Source: an uncultured Paracoccaceae bacterium
Lineage (GTDB): Bacteria; Pseudomonadota; Alphaproteobacteria; Rhodobacterales; Rhodobacteraceae
Assembly: GCA_937927675.1 (NCBI GenBank)
Contig: CALBSG010000008.1
Location: 1-7,130 of the forward strand
DNA: 7,130 nucleotides
Direction of reading: 5' to 3'
Shown here piece by piece: positions 1 through 3,152 of this stretch. Both the position numbers and the translations under genes were made by a program. Below the pieces are notes generated by a model. That model was not told the DNA's origin. It searched no databases and saw only the letters and a list, made by a program, of their open reading frames with translations. Each line of letters starts with the position of its first letter. The stretch's first letter is position 1.

Positions 1-7
1 CCGATCT
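1..7. other. Illumina adapter remnant (not genomic)
   Basis: The first seven bases, CCGATCT, equal the last seven bases of the Illumina P5-side adapter that directly precedes every insert. Reading the acetolactate synthase gene on the minus strand, the conserved SGPGAT motif is intact up to base 8. The next codons would be AGA TCG (Arg-Ser), where the family has Asn after SGPGAT. The matching adapter at the other end of the window makes a chance match unlikely. Seven bases alone would be weak evidence. Confidence 0.85.
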
Positions 8-250
8 GGTCGCACCGGGACCAGAGGTGACAAGTGCGACGCCCACCTTGCCGGTGGAGCGGGCATATCCCTCGGCCATGTGGATCGCACCTTGTTCGTG
101 GCGCACCAGCACATGGCGGATGTCGTTTTGCTGGAAGATCTCGTCATAGATCGGCAGCACTGCGCCGCCCGGATAGCCAAAGACAACGTCCACGCCCTGT
201 TCCTTCAGAGCCTGAACCACCATCCTCGCGCCGGTCATCGCCTTGGTCAT
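8..250 (-). CDS. ilvI: Acetolactate synthase large subunit, N-terminal fragment
   Basis: This is the 5' part (81 codons) of the catalytic subunit of acetohydroxyacid synthase. The enzyme is ThDP- and FAD-dependent and condenses two pyruvates, or pyruvate with 2-oxobutyrate, in the first common step of valine, leucine and isoleucine synthesis in the cytoplasm. The translation starts MTKAMTGARMVVQALKEQGV and carries GYPGG (residues 25-29), the RHEQGA segment with the conserved ThDP-activating Glu (E52), and TSGPGAT ending at residue 81. The full protein is normally near 580 residues, so about 85% is missing. The cut falls exactly at the adapter. The start ATG at 250 has GAGGA about seven bases upstream. 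A small regulatory subunit gene (ilvH/ilvN) would be expected downstream, outside the window. The gene follows an attenuator leader, so it is probably controlled by charged branched-chain tRNAs. The symbol could equally be ilvB. Confidence 0.95.
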
Positions 251-267
251 CGGTCTTTCCTCATCTT

Positions 268-284
268 GGCCGCAAGAGGCGGCC
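268..284 (-). promoter_or_regulatory. Small hairpin just upstream of the ilvI ribosome binding site
   Basis: On the minus strand GGCCGC and GCGGCC form a perfect 6-bp stem with a 5-base loop. It ends a few bases before the GAGGA ribosome binding site of ilvI and lies after the attenuator terminator. It has no U tract, so it is unlikely to be a terminator by itself. It could stabilise the 5' end of the read-through message or tune translation. That role is inferred. Confidence 0.4.
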
Positions 285-293
285 TTTATCAAC

Positions 294-322
294 AAAAAGC
301 CCCCGGGGGGTGATCCGGGGGC
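294..322 (-). terminator. Intrinsic terminator of the ilv attenuator
   Basis: On the minus strand GCCCCCGG (322-315) and CCGGGGGC (306-299) form a perfect 8-bp all-GC stem around an 8-base loop. Five T residues follow directly (298-294). This is a textbook rho-independent terminator, but it lies between the promoter and the ilvI start, downstream of a leader peptide rather than after a gene. That placement is what marks it as an attenuator. Its 5' arm shares bases 320-322 with the antiterminator segment 3. Confidence 0.88.
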
Positions 323-347
323 GCATGGGAGCCGTTATGGACTGTCG

Positions 348-395
348 TTACCGACCCATGCGCCATTGCCTTACGATTACGACTAGTGCGCGCAT
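348..395 (-). CDS. ilvL: ilv operon leader peptide (attenuator ORF)
   Basis: A 15-residue ORF, MRALVVIVRQWRMGR, starts with ATG at 395 and ends with TAA at 350-348. An AAAGGGGG ribosome binding site lies five bases upstream of the ATG. Residues 4-8 are Leu-Val-Val-Ile-Val: five consecutive codons for all three end products of the pathway controlled by the gene downstream. The codons are CTA GTC GTA ATC GTA; CTA and GTA are normally rare in GC-rich alphaproteobacteria, which would favour stalling. The ORF lies between a promoter and a strong terminator, and its end coincides with antiterminator segment 2, as in classical amino-acid leaders. The peptide itself probably has no function beyond being translated. 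Confidence 0.87.
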   Translation of the reverse strand: MRALVVIVRQWRMGR

Positions 396-421
396 GGCGA
401 CCCCCTTTGCCTTCGGGGCGG

Positions 422-450
422 ACATTATGGTGCGGGGCAGGGGGCGTCAA
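422..450 (-). promoter_or_regulatory. Predicted sigma70-type promoter of the ilv leader
   Basis: On the minus strand TTGACG (450-445, five of six consensus bases) is followed after 17 bases by TAATGT (427-422). An overlapping CATAAT (429-424) fits the -10 consensus better (five of six) but leaves only a 15-base spacer. Transcription would start near 415-416, about 20 bases before the leader peptide ATG, a sensible distance for an attenuated leader. Confidence 0.7.
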
Positions 451-540
451 CCGCAAATCGACGCCTAAAATGTCGTGAGGCGGGGTGATTTTGTAGTTTT
501 CTTGCTGATTGCGCCGGTCTTTGCGCAATTTTCGCAACCT

Positions 541-570
541 TGGGGCCGCCGAGTCGCTGCGATGGCCCCA
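541..570 (-). terminator. Possible weak terminator after the bpt-VOC unit
   Basis: A perfect 7-bp stem (TGGGGCC 541-547 with GGCCCCA 564-570) encloses a 16-base loop, 13 bases after the VOC stop codon. No T tract follows on the minus strand, so intrinsic termination is doubtful. It may only be an end-of-message stem, or rho may act here. The rest of 451-582 shows no ORF I would defend. Confidence 0.25.
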
Positions 571-582
571 TATCCCCGCCGA

Positions 583-975
583 TCACCGGGGTTGGATCAG
601 ATCCCAGCGGTTGCCCCAAGGGTCGCGCCAAACGGCGACGCGGCCATAGGGTTCGTCGCGGGGGGCTTCCTCAAACTGTCCTCCGGCGGCGGTGATGCGT
701 GCCGCATCTGTGTCGAAATCATCGGTCTCCAAAAACAACCAGACCCGGCCCGCGCCCTGTGCGCCGATGCCCCGGCGCTGCGTTTCGCCTTCGGCCCGCG
801 CCAGCACCAGCTTGAAGCCCGCCCCCGGCGGCGCCACCGTGACCCAGCGCTTGTGGCCTTGGTCAATGTCGTCGCGCAGGGTCCAGCCCATGCCGTCGCA
901 AAAGAACCGAATGGCCGGGTCATAATCGGGCACAATCAGCGAGAGTGCCATCAGACGCGGGCGGCCCTCAGTCAC
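583..975 (-). CDS. VOC (glyoxalase/bleomycin-resistance fold) family protein
   Basis: This 130-residue protein has the single-module vicinal-oxygen-chelate look: an N-terminal beta strand with LIVPDYDPAIRFF (13-25), a central RWVTVAPPGAGFKLVLAR (43-60), a second half-module with RVWLFLETDDFD (77-88), and the C-terminal WRDPWGNRWDLIQP (116-129), where family members read DPxGN followed by a metal-side strand. VOC proteins are cytoplasmic and often bind a divalent metal; the substrate here cannot be read from sequence. I chose the GTG start at 975 because it supplies the complete first strand and overlaps the bpt stop by 8 bp (GTGACTGA), suggesting translational coupling. The next candidate, ATG at 951, would shorten the protein by 8 residues. 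Neither has a well-spaced Shine-Dalgarno sequence. Glyoxalase I or antibiotic resistance should not be assumed. Confidence 0.85.
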   Translation of the reverse strand: MTEGRPRLMALSLIVPDYDPAIRFFCDGMGWTLRDDIDQGHKRWVTVAPPGAGFKLVLARAEGETQRRGIGAQGAGRVWLFLETDDFDTDAARITAAGGQFEEAPRDEPYGRVAVWRDPWGNRWDLIQPR

Positions 976-1804
976 GGATCGGCCGCGCCTCGGGCAGGGC
1001 GATGCGGGCGACCTGTTCGGCGATCGGATCGACGGACAAGGGGTGCAATTCGGCCCGGTGATCGGCGGGGTCGCCCATCGCTTGCCAGGCACCGCCCTTG
1101 TAGATTTCCAGCGCGGTAAACCCGGCCTTGTAGCCCATCTTGCGACTGCCCGGCACCCAATAGCCCAGATAGACGTAAGGCAGACCTGCCTCACGCGCGA
1201 TGTCGATGTGGTCCAGAATGGCAAAGGTGCCAAGGCTAAGGTCGGCCAGATCCGGGTCGTAAAAGCTGTAGACCATGCTCAACCCGTCATCGAAGACGTC
1301 GGTCAGCGACACGGCGGCCAAGGGGCGGCCAGTTTCGCCGCGCGCGGCGGGGCGGGTGTATTCGATCACGCGCGTCTTGATCGGGGTTTCCTCGATCATG
1401 GCGGCAAATTCGAAGACATCCATGTCGGCCATGCCGCCATCGGCGTGGCGGGCGTCAAGATAGCGGCGAAATAGCGTGAACTGATCTTCGGTCGCCCAAG
1501 GGCTGGTGGCGTTGCGGCGCAGATGGGCCGTTGCCTTTTGGATGCGGCGCTGGCTGCGGTTCGGCACGAAATCGGCCACCCGGATGCGGGCAGACATGCA
1601 CCCCGAACATTCCGCGCAGGTCGGGCGGTAAAGCACGTTCTGGCTGCGGCGAAACCCTTGCTTTGACAGCGCATCATTCAGCCGTTGCGCCTGATCGCCC
1701 TGCAAGGCGGTAAACAGCTTCCGTTCCATCCGGCCCTCAAGATAGGGGCAGGGCTGCGGAGCCGTCACATAGAATTGCGGCGCAATGGGAAGGGTATGAC
1801 GCAT
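968..1804 (-). CDS. bpt: Aspartate/glutamate leucyltransferase (Bpt; formerly annotated arginyltransferase Ate)
   Basis: A 278-residue protein starting MRHTLPIAPQFYVTAPQPCP. It transfers leucine from leucyl-tRNA to proteins with N-terminal Asp or Glu, creating an N-degron read by ClpS and degraded by ClpAP. It acts in the cytoplasm. Visible family marks are PCPYLEGR (18-25), the cysteine cluster PTCAECSGC (C63, C66, C69, with C19 earlier), a central ATSPWATEDQ segment, HADGGMADMDVFEF, and the C-terminal YVYLGYWVPGSRKMGYK acyltransferase-fold stretch. Length is normal for the family. The start at 1804 was preferred over an in-frame TTG at 1870, because the extra 22 residues do not resemble the family and 1804 sits about 17 bases after a predicted transcription start, with AAGG upstream. 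The VOC gene follows with an 8-bp overlap. Substrate choice (Leu rather than Arg) is inherited from the alphaproteobacterial family assignment, not proven here. Confidence 0.93.
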   Translation of the reverse strand: MRHTLPIAPQFYVTAPQPCPYLEGRMERKLFTALQGDQAQRLNDALSKQGFRRSQNVLYRPTCAECSGCMSARIRVADFVPNRSQRRIQKATAHLRRNATSPWATEDQFTLFRRYLDARHADGGMADMDVFEFAAMIEETPIKTRVIEYTRPAARGETGRPLAAVSLTDVFDDGLSMVYSFYDPDLADLSLGTFAILDHIDIAREAGLPYVYLGYWVPGSRKMGYKAGFTALEIYKGGAWQAMGDPADHRAELHPLSVDPIAEQVARIALPEARPIRD

Positions 1805-1827
1805 GGGAAAGGCCTTGTTCGCGCCAG

Positions 1828-1856
1828 AGGTTAGCAAGCCGCAGGCGGGCCGCCAA
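1828..1856 (-). promoter_or_regulatory. Predicted promoter of bpt-VOC
   Basis: On the minus strand TTGGCG (1856-1851) is followed by a 17-base spacer and TAACCT (1833-1828). Transcription would begin near 1821, giving a 5' leader of about 17 bases for bpt. It lies just downstream of the terminator of the DUF2852 gene, which supports an independent transcription unit. Confidence 0.5.
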
Positions 1857-1863
1857 GGGAAAG

Positions 1864-1878
1864 TTTCCAAAATGGAAA
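1864..1878. repeat. Short inverted repeat beside the DUF2852 terminator
   Basis: TTTCCA (1864-1869), AAA, TGGAAA (1873-1878) is a perfect 6-bp-arm palindrome. Its right arm overlaps the T tract of the adjacent terminator, and it lies 8 bases upstream of the predicted bpt -35 box. It may be a small operator for bpt or simply part of the termination region. Confidence 0.3.
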
Positions 1879-1902
1879 ACCCCCGCCGATGAGGGCGGGG
1901 GT
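1876..1902 (-). terminator. Intrinsic terminator of the DUF2852 gene
   Basis: ACCCCCGCC (1902-1894 read on the minus strand) and GGCGGGGGT (1887-1879) form a perfect 9-bp stem with the 6-base loop CTCATC. A run of four T residues (1879-1876) starts at the stem base. It lies 36 bases after the DUF2852 stop codon and before the bpt promoter, so it separates the two units. Confidence 0.8.
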
Positions 1903-1937
1903 GTCAGTCTGAGGGCCGGGGCGTTTGGGCCGGGCGG

Positions 1938-2432
1938 TCAGTATTCGCCAGTTCGCGGCAGGCCAGATTTTGGGCTGTCCTCGGTCGCGGCATCGGTCGT
2001 GCGATTGTCCCGCGCGCGGTCTTCCATGAAGGCGTCAAATTCGGATTTATCCTTGGCCGCGCGCAGGCGCTGAAGAAAGGCCTCAAAGGCGGTCTGCTCG
2101 GATTCGAGACGTTTCAGCATGTCCGATTTGTAGCTGTCGAAGGCCGCATTGCCCGAAGGTTGGGCGGCGCGGAAGGCGGCGTAACGGTCATGATGGTGGC
2201 GGTGTTTGCGGGCGGCGCATCCGAACATTTTGTCAGAACTCCAACGGTTGGTTGCGGTGATATAGGCCACAAAGAACAAGCCCACGGGCCAGAAGAAGAC
2301 AAAGCCCAGCACCATGGCAGCGATCCAGGCCTTGCGGCCTTTGCTGTCCAGCCAAGCCTCGGCACGGCGCAGGATATTGGGGCGACCGCCATACGCGACG
2401 GACGGAGAAGCGGAGGGGGAAGCGGGGATCAT
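1938..2432 (-). CDS. DUF2852 family membrane protein
   Basis: A 164-residue protein with one clear membrane segment at about 36-60 (WIAAMVLGFVFFWPVGLFFV), the signature of the DUF2852 family, which is common in alphaproteobacteria and has no assigned function. The N-terminus (1-35) is Ser/Pro-rich and then basic. After the membrane segment come a basic, His-rich patch (RKHRHHHDR, 75-83) and a charged helical stretch (103-142) that looks capable of forming a coiled coil, ending in a polar acidic tail. The positive patches flank the membrane segment on both sides, so topology is uncertain. I used the ATG at 2432; only a modest AAAGG lies about nine bases upstream. It is monocistronic, with its own terminator and a 159-bp upstream region holding an inverted repeat. 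Confidence 0.85.
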   Translation of the reverse strand: MIPASPSASPSVAYGGRPNILRRAEAWLDSKGRKAWIAAMVLGFVFFWPVGLFFVAYITATNRWSSDKMFGCAARKHRHHHDRYAAFRAAQPSGNAAFDSYKSDMLKRLESEQTAFEAFLQRLRAAKDKSEFDAFMEDRARDNRTTDAATEDSPKSGLPRTGEY

Positions 2433-2448
2433 GGGCGGTGGCCTTTGC

Positions 2449-2479
2449 GGTTAAGGGTTAATGTGAACACTTTTCACAT
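2449..2479. promoter_or_regulatory. Operator-like inverted repeat and tandem TTAACC upstream of the DUF2852 gene
   Basis: ATGTGAA (2461-2467), CACTT, TTCACAT (2473-2479) is a perfect 7-bp-arm inverted repeat. Next to it, on the minus strand, TTAACC occurs twice with a 7-base period (2461-2456 and 2454-2449). A poor promoter match brackets the repeat on the minus strand: TTGGGC, 16 bases, CATTAA. The half site TGTGA resembles CRP/FNR-type boxes, but the spacing (7 rather than 6 bases) does not fit CRP. TTAACC resembles a CtrA half site without the full TTAA-N7-TTAA form. Further upstream GTAAATTTAC (2526-2535) is a 10-bp palindrome in an AT-rich patch. The binding protein is unknown. Confidence 0.4.
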
Positions 2480-2591
2480 GCCCAAGATGGCCCCGCCCAT
2501 CCCCCCAATCAAGAGGGTATGTTAAGTAAATTTACATTTTTCGGTCTTGGGTAGAGCAAGCCTTTGGAAAAGGGCAAAACTTTCCCGAATT

Positions 2592-3059
2592 TCAGGCGGT
2601 GAATCCAGCGACCTCGGCCCCGGACAGGGTCTGCAATGCGGCGGGGGCAATGGCAAAGATATGGCGTGGGGTGCCTGCTGCGGCCCAGACTTGCGAGAAG
2701 TGCAAAAGCGTCGGGTCCATCCAGACCGGCAGCGGCGTCAGATGGCCGACAGGGGCGACGCCGCCAATGGCAAAGCCCGTGACCTCGCGCACCATGCGCC
2801 CATCCGCGCGGCCCAGCGGCTCTCCTGCAAGATTGCTGGCGCGGGCCGGGTCCACCTGATTGCCGCCTGCGGTCAAAAACAGGTAAAGCCGTCCGCTCGC
2901 CCCTTGAAACAGGATCGACTTGACGATCTGGTTCAGATCGCAGCCGGCCGCTGCCGCCGCTTGATCGGCGGTGCGCGTTTCCTCGGGCATTTCCACGGGC
3001 GTGGCGTCAACGCCGCCGTGGCGCAGGGCAAGGGTGACACGGGCAAGGGATTTCGACAT
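2592..3059 (-). CDS. YbaK/ProX-type aminoacyl-tRNA deacylase
   Basis: A 155-residue protein of the YbaK/aminoacyl-tRNA editing superfamily. These stand-alone editing domains hydrolyse mischarged tRNA in trans, usually Cys- or Ala-tRNA(Pro), in the cytoplasm. Visible marks are the ADQAAAAAGCDLNQIVKSIL segment (31-50), with the invariant lysine at K47 that is essential in this superfamily, the LYLFLTAGGNQVD strand (58-70), and the GFAIGGVAPVGH motif (95-106) that lines the substrate pocket. Length is typical. The ATG at 3059 has GGAGGT seven bases upstream, the best ribosome binding site in the window, which settles the start even though the same frame stays open much further into glnE. The exact tRNA substrate cannot be deduced. 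The gene is divergent from glnE over a 93-bp spacer and has no clear terminator. Confidence 0.9.
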   Translation of the reverse strand: MSKSLARVTLALRHGGVDATPVEMPEETRTADQAAAAAGCDLNQIVKSILFQGASGRLYLFLTAGGNQVDPARASNLAGEPLGRADGRMVREVTGFAIGGVAPVGHLTPLPVWMDPTLLHFSQVWAAAGTPRHIFAIAPAALQTLSGAEVAGFTA

Positions 3060-3080
3060 GGGACGCACCTCCGGGTCGGG

Positions 3081-3109
3081 ATCATGCCGATTGCCGGGGC
3101 CTGCGGCAA
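3081..3109 (-). promoter_or_regulatory. Predicted promoter of the ybaK-like gene
   Basis: On the minus strand TTGCCG (3109-3104), a 17-base spacer, then CATGAT (3086-3081). Each hexamer matches four of six consensus bases. The start would fall near 3075, leaving room for the GGAGGT ribosome binding site. Confidence 0.45.
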
Positions 3110-3118
3110 GCCATGCAG

Positions 3119-3146
3119 TTGACCGCGCGGCCGGACCGCGCAAGAT
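3119..3146 (+). promoter_or_regulatory. Predicted promoter of glnE, possibly leaderless
   Basis: TTGACC (3119-3124, five of six consensus bases) is followed after 16 bases by CAAGAT (3141-3146). The expected start point, six or seven bases later, falls on or next to the A of the glnE ATG at 3153. No Shine-Dalgarno-like sequence lies before that ATG, which agrees with a leaderless message. Confidence 0.45.
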
Positions 3147-3152
3147 GGGCTT

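Larger units (their letters stand above)
294..416 (-). promoter_or_regulatory. ilv leader RNA with ribosome-mediated attenuator
   Basis: The transcribed leader carries four alternating RNA segments. Segment 1 (397-390, CCATGCGC) overlaps the leader start codon. Segment 2 (364-355, GGCGCATGGG) covers the last codons of the leader ORF. Segment 3 (329-320, CCCATGCGCC) is an exact 10-base complement of segment 2 and runs into the terminator stem. Segment 4 is the 3' terminator arm (306-299). Segments 1 and 3 share CCATGCGC, so both compete for segment 2. Inferred behaviour: a ribosome stalled early on the Leu/Val/Ile codons blocks segment 1 and leaves 2 to pair with 3, which weakens the terminator and lets ilvI be transcribed. 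A ribosome reaching the stop codon covers segment 2, and the terminator forms. The 5' boundary is an estimate from the promoter. Confidence 0.85.

Noticed and set aside
289..537. An 82-codon minus-strand frame across the ilv leader, and plus-strand frames at 34-468 and 475-1119.
   Set aside because: The leader is explained by the promoter, 15-codon ORF and terminator. The long frames ignore these and lie opposite or across real genes with no recognisable content.
976..1233. Upstream extension of the VOC reading frame to an ATG at 1233.
   Set aside because: It overlaps bpt in another frame on the same strand and the extra residues do not resemble a second VOC module or any family I know.
2462..2478. 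A CRP or FNR site upstream of the DUF2852 gene.
   Set aside because: TGTGA and TCACA are separated by 7 bases, not 6, and the FNR pattern TTGAT-N4-ATCAA is absent. I kept it only as an operator-like repeat of unknown partner.
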